Notes: generated by a model not told the origin, from the sequence alone. Shown: positions 34,831 through 44,076, counted from the stretch's first letter. The stretch: 64,000 nucleotides of DNA from CAWICD01 sp052267165 (GCA_052267165.1 JBKQHO010000064.1:1-64000), one strand, 5' to 3'. Numbers and translations: made by a program.

Positions 34831-36446
34831 ACGTGCCCTGGACGGCCGAGACGGGCATTGCGATCGGCGCGGACTGGCTGCTCGCCGCGATCGCGCCCTC
34901 CGGCGTCTTCGGGCGACGGCATCGCGCGCACGAACGTGCTTTCCGCCGGGGGGATGAAGCGGCGGCCCGCGCCGCACTCGGCGCAGTCGAACGCGCCGCG
35001 CGCGAGCTCGCGCCCGAAGCGCTGGCGCAGCTTGCCGCGGCGCTCGCGGACGTTCCCGATCCTCGGGCGGCGCTGGCGCGGGCGCGCGCGGGCGAGGTGC
35101 TCGCCGACGTCGACTTCCACCAGCTGGCTCGTTTCGAGGACGGGCTGGCCGGCATGCAGGCCGTGGCCGGCGGAGCGCTCGACGTTCCGGCGCCCGACGA
35201 CGCGCTGGCCGCGGCGTTCGCTCCCGGCCGGGGCTCGGCGCACTCGTTCTATCTCGCCGACGCGTTCGACGCCGAGCTCGCGACGCGGCGCGGCGAGGCC
35301 GCCGCGGCCGAGGCCGCTTTCGACGCGGCGCGCAGCCGGATCGCCGAAGCAGTCGCGCGCGCCCTCGGCATCACGCACGTCCGCGACGGCGAGTTCGTGG
35401 TGATGCGCGAGGCCTTCCCCGGGCCGCTGCCGGCCGCCGTCCGTGTCGTGCGCGAGGCGCCGACGTACCGGCTCTGCGAGCTGGTGCTCGACGACGAGGC
35501 GCTCGCGACACTGGAGGCGCGCGCTGCCGGAAAGGCGCGCGTGGCCGAAGCGGAAGAAGCCGTTCGTGCGCGTCTTTCGCAGGCGGTAACCGCCGCCGCG
35601 GGCGCGCTCGAAGAGGCCTGCGAGCGGCTCGGGGCGCTCGACTGCCTCGTGGCGCGCGCCCGTTTCGCGCAACGCTACGGAGCACGCGCGCCGCGGATCG
35701 CCGACGAGCCCGTTCTCGCCTTCAAAGACGCTCGCTGCCTGCCGCTCGAGGAGGCGCTGGCGCGGCACGGCCGGCGCTACACGCCGATCTCGCTGGAGCT
35801 CGCGGGCTTGGGCGTATTGACGGGGCCGAACATGGGCGGCAAGAGCGCGGCCTTGCGAACCTGTGGGTTCGTCGCGGCTTGCGCCGCTCTGGGCGTACCG
35901 GTTCCGGCCGCGAGCGCCCGGGTCGCGCTCTTCGACGAGATCGCCTGGTTGGGCATCGCGCCGGCCGCTGCGCGGGCGGCCGAAGAAGACGGGCTGCTCT
36001 CTTCGTTCGGAGCGGAAATCGTCGCGTTGCGCGCCTTCTTCGAGCGCGCCGCGACGCGCGCGCTGGTGCTGCTCGACGAGTTCGCCCGGACGGCCTCGCC
36101 CTCCGAAGCGCGCGCCCTTTCGATCGCCGTGCTGGAGACGCTGCGCGAACGCGGCGCGTGCGGCCTGGCGGCGACGCACCTGGCCGACGTCGGCGCGGCC
36201 GGCGGCCTGAGCCGCTTCGCCATCACCGGGCCGCGCGCGCTGCCCGAAGCAAGCGACGGGCCTTTGAGCCTCGAGGACGCGCTGGAGCGAATCGCGCAGG
36301 CGATGGATTACCGCGTTCGCCGGGTCGAAGCCGACGGGGCGCCGCTCGCCGACGCGCTCGGCTTGGCGCAAGCGCTCGGCCTCGAGCGATCCCTCGTGAC
36401 GCGCGCCCGGGCCGTGCTGCTAGGAATCCCGGCTGCCGGACCGTAA
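34827..36446 (+). CDS. MutS-like ATPase resembling reactivase subunit KamC
   Basis: A 539-residue protein with a MutS-family ATPase core at its C-terminal part: Walker A GVLTGPNMGGKSAALRTCGF, Walker B ALVLLDEFARTASPSEARAL, and the ATHL switch. The N-terminal half lacks the mismatch-recognition (F-x-E) domain and consists of Ala/Arg-rich helices, and there is no Smr nuclease tail as in MutS2. GTG 34827 overlaps the preceding stop. A role in DNA repair is therefore unlikely; reactivation of a cobalamin enzyme is possible by analogy with KamC. Confidence 0.6.
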   Translation: MNVPWTAETGIAIGADWLLAAIAPSGVFGRRHRAHERAFRRGDEAAARAALGAVERAARELAPEALAQLAAALADVPDPRAALARARAGEVLADVDFHQLARFEDGLAGMQAVAGGALDVPAPDDALAAAFAPGRGSAHSFYLADAFDAELATRRGEAAAAEAAFDAARSRIAEAVARALGITHVRDGEFVVMREAFPGPLPAAVRVVREAPTYRLCELVLDDEALATLEARAAGKARVAEAEEAVRARLSQAVTAAAGALEEACERLGALDCLVARARFAQRYGARAPRIADEPVLAFKDARCLPLEEALARHGRRYTPISLELAGLGVLTGPNMGGKSAALRTCGFVAACAALGVPVPAASARVALFDEIAWLGIAPAAARAAEEDGLLSSFGAEIVALRAFFERAATRALVLLDEFARTASPSEARALSIAVLETLRERGACGLAATHLADVGAAGGLSRFAITGPRALPEASDGPLSLEDALERIAQAMDYRVRRVEADGAPLADALGLAQALGLERSLVTRARAVLLGIPAAGP

Positions 36447-36485
36447 GGCACGAGCTTTCCGTTCCGGGCCGGAGGAAGCGCCCAA

Positions 36486-37457
36486 CTGTTCAGCTACGTC
36501 GTCCGCAGGAGCTTGCAGGCTATACCGCTGCTCCTGCTCATTTCGATCATCCTGTACTGGATCTTGAGCAATGCGCCGGGCGGACCGCTCGCCCCGTATT
36601 TGCAAAATCCACACATCACGCAGGCCGACATCGAGCGGCTCCGGCATAATTTTGGGCTCGACCAGCCGCTGCCGATCCGTTATCTGCGCTGGCTCGGGAT
36701 GGTCGTAACCGGCAATCTCGGCTACTCGACTTCCAACTCCGAGCCGGTCGTGAGCGCGATCCTCGAACGGATGCCGGCCACGCTGCTGCTGATGGGCTGC
36801 TCGTTCTTCCTGTCGCTCGTCGTCGGCGTCGCGTTCGGGATCCTGGCCGCGATCAAGCCCTATTCGATGGTGGACTACCTGGTGACGACGTTCGCCTTCT
36901 TCGGGCAGTCGATGCCGGTCTTCTGGTTCGCGCTGATGCTGCAGCTCGCGTTCGCGGTCACCGGCATCACCGCGTTCGGCTACCACATCGCGCTGCCGTC
37001 GGCGGGCATTTCGTCGGGCGACGAGTTCGATTTGGGCGACCGCATCCAGCACCTCATCTTGCCTACGGTCGTGCTCAGCCTCGCGTACATCGCGACCTGG
37101 AGCCGCTTCACGCGCAGCTCGATGCTCGAAGTCGTCAAGACGGATTACATGCGCACGGCCGCGGCCAAGGGGCTCGACCGCTTCACCGTCATCATGCGCC
37201 ACGGATTGAAGAACGCGCTGATCCCGGTCGTGACGATCATCGCGCTTTCGATGCCGGGCCTGGTCGCGGGCGCGGTCGTGACCGAAACGATCTTCGCCTG
37301 GCCCGGCATGGGCCGGCTGTTCTACAACGCGCTCGGCCAGTTCGACTTCTCGCTGCTCATGGGCTATCTGATGATGGTCTCGGTGCTGGTCGTGCTCTTC
37401 AATCTCGTGGCCGACGTCGCGTACGCGTGGCTCGACCCGCGCGTGAAGTACGACTGA
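36486..37457 (+). CDS. dppB: peptide ABC transporter permease (DppB/OppB type)
   Basis: A 323-residue inner-membrane permease. Six helices and the BPD_transp_1 signature are present (MRTAAAKGLDRFTVIMRHGL, the E-A-A loop; ALIPVVTIIALSMPGLVAGA). The conserved N-terminus LFSYVVRRSLQAIPLLLLIS starts at CTG 36486, which lies 9 nt after GGAGGA (36471-36476). The first standard start is the TTG at 36513, without such a site. So a CTG start is likely. It is coupled to dppC (TGATG). No ATPase gene is adjacent. Confidence 0.9.
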   Translation: MFSYVVRRSLQAIPLLLLISIILYWILSNAPGGPLAPYLQNPHITQADIERLRHNFGLDQPLPIRYLRWLGMVVTGNLGYSTSNSEPVVSAILERMPATLLLMGCSFFLSLVVGVAFGILAAIKPYSMVDYLVTTFAFFGQSMPVFWFALMLQLAFAVTGITAFGYHIALPSAGISSGDEFDLGDRIQHLILPTVVLSLAYIATWSRFTRSSMLEVVKTDYMRTAAAKGLDRFTVIMRHGLKNALIPVVTIIALSMPGLVAGAVVTETIFAWPGMGRLFYNALGQFDFSLLMGYLMMVSVLVVLFNLVADVAYAWLDPRVKYD

Positions 37458-38383
37458 TGGCGACCACGCTCGCACCCGGCGCAATCGCGCCGCCCGTTGC
37501 CGACGACGACATACGCATCGAACGACACGGCGTCTGGAAGCGCTTCCGGCGCCACAAGCTCGCGCTGGCGGGAGCGGTCGTGCTGCTGCTGGTGACCTTC
37601 GTCGCGGTGTTCGCGCACTGGCTCGCGCCCGCCGATCCGAACTTCATCGATCAGGCGCACTGGTCGGGCTATCCGCTCGCGCCCGGCGTCGCGGGGCACG
37701 TGCTCGGGACCGATGAGAACGGCCGCGACCTGCTCTCGCGCTTGATGTACGGCGCGCAGATCTCGCTGACGGTCGCGTTCTTCGCCGTCGCCATGGAACT
37801 GCTGATCGGAACGGTCCTGGGCGCGCTGGCGGGCTACTACGGCGGCTGGATCGACTACTGGCTGATGCGCCTGACCGACGTCTTCCTCTCAATTCCGCTG
37901 CTGCCACTGCTGCTCGTGCTGACCGCCATCGTGTCGGCGACCTCGAGCAAGGCTTCGCTCGGTTTCGGCGTGATCGTGATCATCATCGGCGGCCTCTCGT
38001 GGCCGCCGGTCGCGCGGCTGGTGCGCGCCTCGTTCCTCTCGCTGCGCGAAAAGGAATTCTGCGAGGCCGCCAAGGCGCTCGGCAACCGCGACGGCCGGAT
38101 CATCTTCCGGCATCTGCTGCCCAACGCCATCGCGCCAATCATCGTCCAAGGAACGCTCGAAGTCGCCAACGTCATCATCCTCGAGTCGACGCTCTCGTTT
38201 CTGGGATTCGGAATACAGCCGCCGACGGCTTCTTGGGGTAACATGCTCGCCAATGCTGAGTCGAACATGGCGATCGCGCCCTGGGTCGCGGTTTTTCCGG
38301 GCCTATGCATTCTCGTCACGGTGCTGGCGATCAATTATCTCGGGGACGGCCTCCGCGACGCACTCGACCCGAACATGAAATAG
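37457..38383 (+). CDS. dppC: peptide ABC transporter permease (DppC/OppC type)
   Basis: A 308-residue permease. The OppC N-terminal motif (WKRFRRHKLALAGAVVLLLV) and HVLGTDENGRDLLSRLMYG are intact, as are the E-A-A loop CEAAKALGNRDGRIIFRHLL and the end YLGDGLRDALDPNMK. Its ATG overlaps the dppB stop. A lipoprotein gene follows by TAGTG overlap. ATP-binding and, locally, binding-protein subunits are missing; the binding protein at 14.4-16.0 kb is a possible partner. Confidence 0.92.
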   Translation: MATTLAPGAIAPPVADDDIRIERHGVWKRFRRHKLALAGAVVLLLVTFVAVFAHWLAPADPNFIDQAHWSGYPLAPGVAGHVLGTDENGRDLLSRLMYGAQISLTVAFFAVAMELLIGTVLGALAGYYGGWIDYWLMRLTDVFLSIPLLPLLLVLTAIVSATSSKASLGFGVIVIIIGGLSWPPVARLVRASFLSLREKEFCEAAKALGNRDGRIIFRHLLPNAIAPIIVQGTLEVANVIILESTLSFLGFGIQPPTASWGNMLANAESNMAIAPWVAVFPGLCILVTVLAINYLGDGLRDALDPNMK

Positions 38384-38991
38384 TGCGGCCGAGCCGGGCC
38401 GGCGCGCTGTTCGCGCTGGCCGTCCTGCTGACGGCGTGCAGCGGAAAGCAGCCCGAGCACGCGCCTCCCTCGACCGCGACGCCCCCCCTGGTCGCGCCGG
38501 CCGCCGCCCCCGCGAGCGCGTCGGTCCCCGTCAGCGCCACGGCCCGAGCTCTGGTCGCCGCCTCGTCCGCCCCGCGCCGAGCGGCGGCCCCGCCCAAGCC
38601 GGCCCCAATCGCGCCTGCCGCCACGGCGTCCCAGCCGAGCGGCGGGCCCGCATCCTCCGCTCCCGGCGCGCGGCCCGGGCCGTCCCAATCAGCGTCGCCT
38701 GCGGCTGCGGGGCCGGCGATTCTCTCCGCCTCGGCCTTGCCTACCGTCGTGCACGAGGGCCAGACCGTCACCTGGGACGTGCACACGACGACCGACGTGG
38801 TTGCGGTCGATGCGCACGTTCAGCTGGCTTCGTTCGCGCTGCGGCGGGACCGGCCGGGCCATTTCGGGCTGGCCTTCCAGGTCCCGAGCGGCGTGCCGCC
38901 CATCTTCCACGGCACCTACGCCGTCCAGCTGACCGCCCGAAACTCCAGCGGCGCGAGCGTCACGCGGACCCTGGAACTGCGCTTCGAGTAG
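38383..38991 (+). CDS. Ala/Pro-rich lipoprotein
   Basis: A 202-residue lipoprotein: VRPSRAGALFALAVLLTACS with a lipobox ending at Cys. Residues of about 25-115 are a low-complexity Ala/Pro/Ser linker, followed by a C-terminal beta-type domain (VHEGQTVTWDVHTTTDVVAV ... YAVQLTARNSSGASVT). It is probably an envelope-anchored domain on a flexible stalk. GTG overlaps the permease stop, so it belongs to the transporter operon, but a link in function is unproven. Confidence 0.7.
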   Translation: MRPSRAGALFALAVLLTACSGKQPEHAPPSTATPPLVAPAAAPASASVPVSATARALVAASSAPRRAAAPPKPAPIAPAATASQPSGGPASSAPGARPGPSQSASPAAAGPAILSASALPTVVHEGQTVTWDVHTTTDVVAVDAHVQLASFALRRDRPGHFGLAFQVPSGVPPIFHGTYAVQLTARNSSGASVTRTLELRFE

Positions 38992-39093
38992 CCGCCGCAG
39001 GCCCGACCAGGGGAGCGCGGCTCCCCGGCATGAAATAGTTGCGCCGCGGCTTTTCTTCGCGATAAGATGGCCGGGTTGTCCTGTCCCCCACGT

Positions 39094-39177
39094 GCGCGAG
39101 TGGCGAAATTGGTAGACGCACTAGCTTGAGGGGCTAGCGCCCGCAAGGGCGTGCTGGTTCGAGTCCAGTCTCGCGCA
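39094..39177 (+). tRNA. tRNA-Leu (anticodon GAG)
   Basis: An 84-nt class-II tRNA. Acceptor stem GCGCGAG / CTCGCGC with A73; D-arm containing GGTAGACGC; anticodon stem CTAGC / GCTAG with loop TTGAGGG (anticodon GAG, reads CUC and CUU); long variable arm (CGCCCGCAAGGGCG); T-arm with GGTTCGAGTCC. The 3' CCA is not encoded. Confidence 0.95.
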
Positions 39178-39406
39178 TAAAGTACGGCCCGGCGAAGTTA
39201 AGCTCGCCCGCGAACGATGGCAAACGCCGGAGTCGTCTCCTCGCTCGCAGCCGCCCACAGGGCGCAGCCGCGAACCTGCAACCGCAAGCACAGAATCGCG
39301 GCCGCGGATTTAGCGTGCGCAGGCAAGCAGCGCCTGGACTATCGGTGCAAAAACGCGGCCGCCCATTCGAACCGCTAGGGTCCCGAAATGCAAACGACCG
39401 TGGGGG

Positions 39407-39466
39407 CCCCGCGCGCTTTGCGTGCGGGGGGCGCGCAGGCGCCGCAGCGCCGGAGCGCCTTCTAAA
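39407..39466 (-). repeat. dispersed intergenic repeat, minus orientation
   Basis: Hairpin CCCCGCGCGC / GCGTGCGGGG (one mismatch, 3-nt loop) followed by a 36-bp tail. The reverse complement of the tail (TTTAGAAGGCGCTCCGGCGC then TGCGGCGCCTGCGCGC) closely matches the plus-strand units at 55.9-56.0 kb. Confidence 0.75.
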
Positions 39467-39469
39467 GTA

Positions 39470-39505
39470 TTTCGCGGTGTGGGGCGAAGGCCCCACGCCG
39501 CGAAA
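39470..39505. repeat. 16-bp-stem hairpin
   Basis: Arms TTTCGCGGTGTGGGGC and GCCCCACGCCGCGAAA pair over 16 bp with one G-T wobble and a 4-nt loop GAAG. It lies next to a dispersed repeat unit, about 75 bp before the RND pump gene. Confidence 0.85.
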
Positions 39506-39579
39506 CTTAGGATTGGGGGCGTTCGTACAAGGGACCGTACCGCGGCCTCGGGCCCGGAGCCGAAGGAGTTTCCTATAGC

Positions 39580-42500
39580 GTGTGGCTGACCCGCTTCGCG
39601 ATCACCCGGCCAGTCATTACCGCGATGTTCTTCATCGGCATCGCCGTGTTCGGGCTGATGTCGTATTTCGCGCTCGGGGTCAACCTGTTTCCGAACATCC
39701 AGTTTCCCTACGTGGCGGTCAGCGCGTCGTATCCGGGCGCCTCGCCGAGCGAGATGGAGAAGCTGGTCATCAAGCCGATCGAAGATCAGCTCAACGGGAT
39801 GGAGAATCTCGACCGCTTGACCGCGACGGCGCAAGAGGGCACGGCCGTCGTGCTCGCTCGCTTCAAGCTCGGCACGGACCTCAACTACGAGACGATCGAC
39901 GTCCAGCGCCGGGTCGACACGGCCCGCGTCTACATGCCGACCGATCTCGACCCGCCGTACGTCTTCAAGTTCGGGACCGCCTCCGATCCGATCGTCGAAG
40001 AGGCGGTCAGTTCCGACAAGCTCTCCGCGGCTCAGCTCTCCGATCTCATCAGCCAGCGCATCGTGCCCGATCTCAAGGGCGTCCCGGGCGTGCTCGACGT
40101 CGAGACGGCCGGAGATACGGCGCGCGAGATCCACGTCTTTCCCGATCCGCAGCGACTGCTCGCGACCAACGCGACCCTCGAAGACGTCAGCAACGCCCTC
40201 ACCAATAACAACGCCAACCTGCCCGGCGGCCGGATGGACTCGCCGATCCAAGAGACGACGGTCTCGGTCCACGCCGACATCATCGGGCCGCAAGACATCC
40301 TGCGCATTCCGCTGCCCGTGCTCAACGGCGCGCAGAAGGATCTGACGATCGGTCACGTGGCCGCGGTCGAGGACGGCCACGTCGAGCAGCGCAGGCCCGC
40401 GACGTTCAACGGCGTGTCCGCGATCCTGCTCAACGTCGAGCGCCAGATCGACGCGGATACGGTCAAGACGACCGCGGCGACCCGCGCCGAGATGGCCGCG
40501 ATCGCCAAGCAGTATCCCGAGATCCACTTCTCCGAGATCGACGCGTCGGCCGACTACACGAAAGCCTCGGTCGACGGCGTGCTGCAGAGTCTGCTCGAGG
40601 GGATCTTCCTCACCGCGATCGTCATGCTGCTGTTCCTGCACGCCTGGCGCAACGCGGTCGTGGTCATGATCTCGATCCCCGCCTCGCTGCTGGCAACCTT
40701 CGTGATGATGCGGATCATGGGGTTCACGATCGACATCATCTCGATGATGGGGCTCGGTCTCACGATCGGTATCCTCGTCGACGACTCGATCGTCGTGCTC
40801 GAGAACATCACGCGCCATCGCGACCTGGGCGAGCCGCCGCTCGAGGCGGCGTATACCGGGCGCACCGAGATCGGCAACGCGGCCATCGCGATCACGCTGG
40901 TCGACGTCGTCGTCTTCACGCCGATCGCGTTCCTTTCCGGGATCATCGGCCAGTACATGAAGGAGTTCGGGCTCGTCATCGTCGTGGCGACGCTCTTCTC
41001 GCTGCTGGTCTCGTTCACGCTGACGCCGTTGCTCGCCGGCTCGTGGTCGGTCCGCGAACACAGTCCCGCGGTGCCCCCCTGGGCGCGCTGGTTCCAAAAC
41101 GGCTTCGAGCGGCTCGCACGGTTCTACACGCAGCGCGGCCTCCCGTGGGCGCTCGAGCACCGGCCCTTCATCCCCTTCATGTGCCTGCTCTTCGTGGTCG
41201 ATGCGCTGACCCTCGTCGCGAACCCGCGTTACGCGCTCTCCATCAACGCGGCGGTCGCCGCGCTCTTCCTGCTGCTGGTCGTCGTTGCGACGCTCGTCAC
41301 CCGCGCCGGTCTCACGAAGAACGGCGTCGCGGGGCGCGCCGTGCACTACGTCGCGGACAATCCACGCATGTACGCGTTTGCCGCGGTTTTCGCGCTCGTC
41401 GTGGGCCTGCTGTTTCTGCCGGCGCAAACGCTCGGCACGGAGTTCGTTCCGCCCGCAAGCACGGGCGTGCTGCACGGTTCGCTGACCTATCCGGTCGGAC
41501 AGCCGCTGGCGACGACGCAGGCCGCGATGAACAAGCTCGACGCCGAGCTGCTGATGCTGCCTTACGTCGCGTCGGTGCTGAGCACGGTCGGAGCGAAGAC
41601 GGTCGGGTTCAGCGTGGTCACCGGGGGCAACTACGCCGAGTTCGACGTGATCTTGGACAAGGCGCATCGGCGCAACACCGATCGGGTCCTCGGCGACGCG
41701 CGCAAGTTAGGCTGGGTCGTGCCCGGCGCGAACTACCAGATCGCGACCGAAGGGGGCGGTGCTTCCGGCGCCGAGATCTACTTCACGTTGACCGGTCCCG
41801 ATGCGCTCATCAACGGGGCGGCTGAGAAGGTGGCCGCGCTGGCGCGCGCGCAGACCGGCGCCGTCAACGTCGTGACCAGTGCCGAGGCGCAGGGGCCGCG
41901 GCTCGACATCCAGATCGACGCGCGCCGCGCCGAAGTGCTCGGCGTCGCGCCGGGCGATGCTGCGCTGGCCGCGCGCATCGCGATCGGCGGCTACGTGCCG
42001 ACCAAAGTGCGCTTGGACTCGGGGCTGACCGACGTGCGTGAAGAGTTCGCGCCCGACGCGCGAAACGACCTCGCGGTCATCCGGCAAGTGCGCGTGCGCG
42101 CGAACGACGGCACGATGGTTCCGCTCGGGCAAGTCGCGAGCTTCACGCTGACCAAGGCGCCGACGAAGATCGAGCGCCAGAACCGCGAGCGCGTCGTGCG
42201 CGTCTTCGGCGACGTCGATCCGAACTCGCACGTCGCGCTGGGCCAGATTCTCGCTCCGATCAACCGCGCGCTGGCGACGCCCGGCTTCTTGCCCGACGGC
42301 GTCAAGGCCACCTCGGACGACGGCGACGCTCAGCTCTACAACGATACCTTCAGCAGCATGGCGGTCGCGCTCGCGACCTCGTTCGTGCTCGTTTACATGC
42401 TGATGGTCGTGCTCTACGGCTCCTTCGTCGAGCCCTTCATCGTGATGTTCTCGGTGCCCGTCGCGATCGTCGGCGCGCTCGGCGGACTGGCGCTGCGCCA

Positions 42501-42939
42501 CCAGACGCTCAACTTGTTCTCGTTGATCGCGATCGTCATGCTCTTCGGACTGGTCGCGAAGAACGGGATCCTGCTCGTCGACTATGCGAATCAGCAACGC
42601 CGCAAGGTCGGGCTCAACGTCTTCGAGGCGATGAAGCAAGCGGCGGCGATCCGCTTCCGGCCGATCTTGATGACGACGTGCGCGATGATCTTCGGCATGC
42701 TGCCGCTCTCCCTCGGGCTGACCGAGGGCGCGGAGGAGCGCGCTTCGATGGGGACCGTCCTCATCGGCGGATTGATCAGCTCGCTGGTGCTCACGCTTGC
42801 GCTCGTGCCGGTCGTCTACACCTATGTCATGGGCGCGGTCGACGCGCGGACGCGGCGGCGCGAAGCCCGGCGCGCCCGCCGCCGGGAGCACGCGCTGCCC
42901 GAGATCGACCGGCCTCCCGTCGGGGCGGGGCGCGGCTGA
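39580..42939 (+). CDS. RND efflux permease (HAE1 type) with extra helices
   Basis: A 1119-residue inner-membrane proton antiporter. N-terminus WLTRFAITRPVITAMFFIGI, periplasmic loop (SYPGASPSEMEKLVIKPIED), helix 4 motif TIGILVDDSIVVLENITRHR with the proton-relay Asp pair, and C-terminal half GLVAKNGILLVDYANQQRR. Between helix 6 and helix 7 (about residues 527-575) two additional hydrophobic segments are seen, not typical of AcrB-like pumps. GTG start is preceded by AAGGAG. No membrane-fusion or outer-membrane partner is adjacent, so it may be an orphan or use distant partners. Confidence 0.92.
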   Translation: MWLTRFAITRPVITAMFFIGIAVFGLMSYFALGVNLFPNIQFPYVAVSASYPGASPSEMEKLVIKPIEDQLNGMENLDRLTATAQEGTAVVLARFKLGTDLNYETIDVQRRVDTARVYMPTDLDPPYVFKFGTASDPIVEEAVSSDKLSAAQLSDLISQRIVPDLKGVPGVLDVETAGDTAREIHVFPDPQRLLATNATLEDVSNALTNNNANLPGGRMDSPIQETTVSVHADIIGPQDILRIPLPVLNGAQKDLTIGHVAAVEDGHVEQRRPATFNGVSAILLNVERQIDADTVKTTAATRAEMAAIAKQYPEIHFSEIDASADYTKASVDGVLQSLLEGIFLTAIVMLLFLHAWRNAVVVMISIPASLLATFVMMRIMGFTIDIISMMGLGLTIGILVDDSIVVLENITRHRDLGEPPLEAAYTGRTEIGNAAIAITLVDVVVFTPIAFLSGIIGQYMKEFGLVIVVATLFSLLVSFTLTPLLAGSWSVREHSPAVPPWARWFQNGFERLARFYTQRGLPWALEHRPFIPFMCLLFVVDALTLVANPRYALSINAAVAALFLLLVVVATLVTRAGLTKNGVAGRAVHYVADNPRMYAFAAVFALVVGLLFLPAQTLGTEFVPPASTGVLHGSLTYPVGQPLATTQAAMNKLDAELLMLPYVASVLSTVGAKTVGFSVVTGGNYAEFDVILDKAHRRNTDRVLGDARKLGWVVPGANYQIATEGGGASGAEIYFTLTGPDALINGAAEKVAALARAQTGAVNVVTSAEAQGPRLDIQIDARRAEVLGVAPGDAALAARIAIGGYVPTKVRLDSGLTDVREEFAPDARNDLAVIRQVRVRANDGTMVPLGQVASFTLTKAPTKIERQNRERVVRVFGDVDPNSHVALGQILAPINRALATPGFLPDGVKATSDDGDAQLYNDTFSSMAVALATSFVLVYMLMVVLYGSFVEPFIVMFSVPVAIVGALGGLALRHQTLNLFSLIAIVMLFGLVAKNGILLVDYANQQRRKVGLNVFEAMKQAAAIRFRPILMTTCAMIFGMLPLSLGLTEGAEERASMGTVLIGGLISSLVLTLALVPVVYTYVMGAVDARTRRREARRARRREHALPEIDRPPVGAGRG

Positions 42940-42999
42940 AAGGGTAAGGCCACCTGCCCGCCAGGCGTGCGGCCTGCTGATTGTGGGTAAGAAGCGGGC

Positions 43000-44076
43000 A
43001 TGGTCCGCAATAATGTATTTCTCATGTCCTGCGGGGTGCTCGCGTCCCTCGCCTCACTTCAGCTTTGCGCCGTTCCGGCGCTCGCCGCCGACGTCTCGGT
43101 GACGGTGAACGGCCAATATGTGTCGATCGCTCCTCCGCCGCTCGAGCGTGCGGGGCGCGTCTTCGTTCCGCTGCGCGGCATTTTCGAGAAGCTCGGCGCA
43201 AGCGTGGTCTATTCGGGCGGCATCATCAATGCGACGGGCTCCGGGCGCACGATCTCGCTCAAGATCGGCTCGACGCAGGCAATGGTCAACGGTCAGCCCC
43301 AGCCGCTCGACGTCGCGCCGTTCATCGTCGGCGCGAGCACCTACGTGCCGTTGCGTTTCGTCTCCGAGGCTCTGGGCGCCGGCGTCAACTACGACGGTAC
43401 GAATCGCGTCGTCGCGCTCAATACGAACGGCAACAACGCGCCGCCGCCCAACGCTCCGCCTCCGCAGCAGCCGATGCAGAACGGTCGCGCGCTGAGCAAC
43501 GTGCTGCCGGCCCGCGATGCCGCGGTCGGGGCGGAGAGGCCGACGATCTCCGCCGATTTCACCCAGCCGGTCGATCCGAACAGCGTGCGCTTGAGCCTCG
43601 ACGGGCTCGACGTGACCTCCGGCGCGACCCGTTCGAGCTCGGGCTTCATCTACGCGCCGCAGTCGCCGCTGCAGTCGATGAAGCACCGCGTCGACGTCAC
43701 CGGGACCTTCCGTTCCGGTGAGCCCTTCTCGCAGAGTTGGTCGTTCGCGTCGGGTTCCGCGCCGCAGCAGAACTCGCTCGCGATCAGCGCACCGCAAAAC
43801 AACGCTCCGGTCGGCTCGAACTTCGTGGTGAGCGGCAGAACCGCGCCGAACGCGCGCGTGCACATCGTGGCCGGCGCGAGCGCCTCGGTCGGCGGCCTCT
43901 TCGCATTCGGCACGGGCTCGTACACGGGCGACACCGTCGCCGATGCGAGCGGCAGATTCTCGCAACAGGTACAGCTGCAAAGCGTCCGCGGCTCGCAAAT
44001 CGCGGTAACCATAACCTCGACCGATCCGAGCACGGGCGAAAGCGCGCAGCGAAAGCTCAGCTTGAGCCTGCAATAG
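43000..44076 (+). CDS. copper amine oxidase-N-like stalk protein
   Basis: A 358-residue secreted protein. Signal peptide SCGVLASLASLQLCAVPALA, then a CuAO_N1/stalk domain: VTVNGQYVSIAPPPLERAGR with VFVPLRGIFEKLGASVVY, then a second subunit ASTYVPLRFVSEALGAGVNY. A Pro/Gln linker precedes two Ig-like beta modules (DAAVGAERPTISADFTQPVD; ISAPQNNAPVGSNFVVSGRT). It probably acts as a surface or cell-wall structural component. ATG 43000 or 43024 could start it. No catalytic residues are expected in this domain. Confidence 0.8.
   Translation: MVRNNVFLMSCGVLASLASLQLCAVPALAADVSVTVNGQYVSIAPPPLERAGRVFVPLRGIFEKLGASVVYSGGIINATGSGRTISLKIGSTQAMVNGQPQPLDVAPFIVGASTYVPLRFVSEALGAGVNYDGTNRVVALNTNGNNAPPPNAPPPQQPMQNGRALSNVLPARDAAVGAERPTISADFTQPVDPNSVRLSLDGLDVTSGATRSSSGFIYAPQSPLQSMKHRVDVTGTFRSGEPFSQSWSFASGSAPQQNSLAISAPQNNAPVGSNFVVSGRTAPNARVHIVAGASASVGGLFAFGTGSYTGDTVADASGRFSQQVQLQSVRGSQIAVTITSTDPSTGESAQRKLSLSLQ

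Larger units (their letters stand above)
39178..39579. other. repeat-rich intergenic region upstream of the RND pump
   Basis: About 400 bp without a supportable gene. It holds a CCCC-type hairpin at 39407-39429, a dispersed repeat unit at 39431-39466 and a 16-bp hairpin at 39470-39505, followed by the ribosome site AAGGAG just before the RND gene. The first 200 bp are featureless apart from high GC. Confidence 0.6.

Noticed and set aside
34149..36371. 740-codon minus-strand frame opposite the KamBC-like pair
   Set aside because: Arg/Gly/Ala-rich with no domain motif; the plus-strand genes have Walker motifs and coupled starts.
39310..41667. 785-codon minus-strand frame opposite the RND pump
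   Set aside because: Composition dominated by Arg/Asp/His, a mirror of the GC-rich third positions of the pump; no homology.
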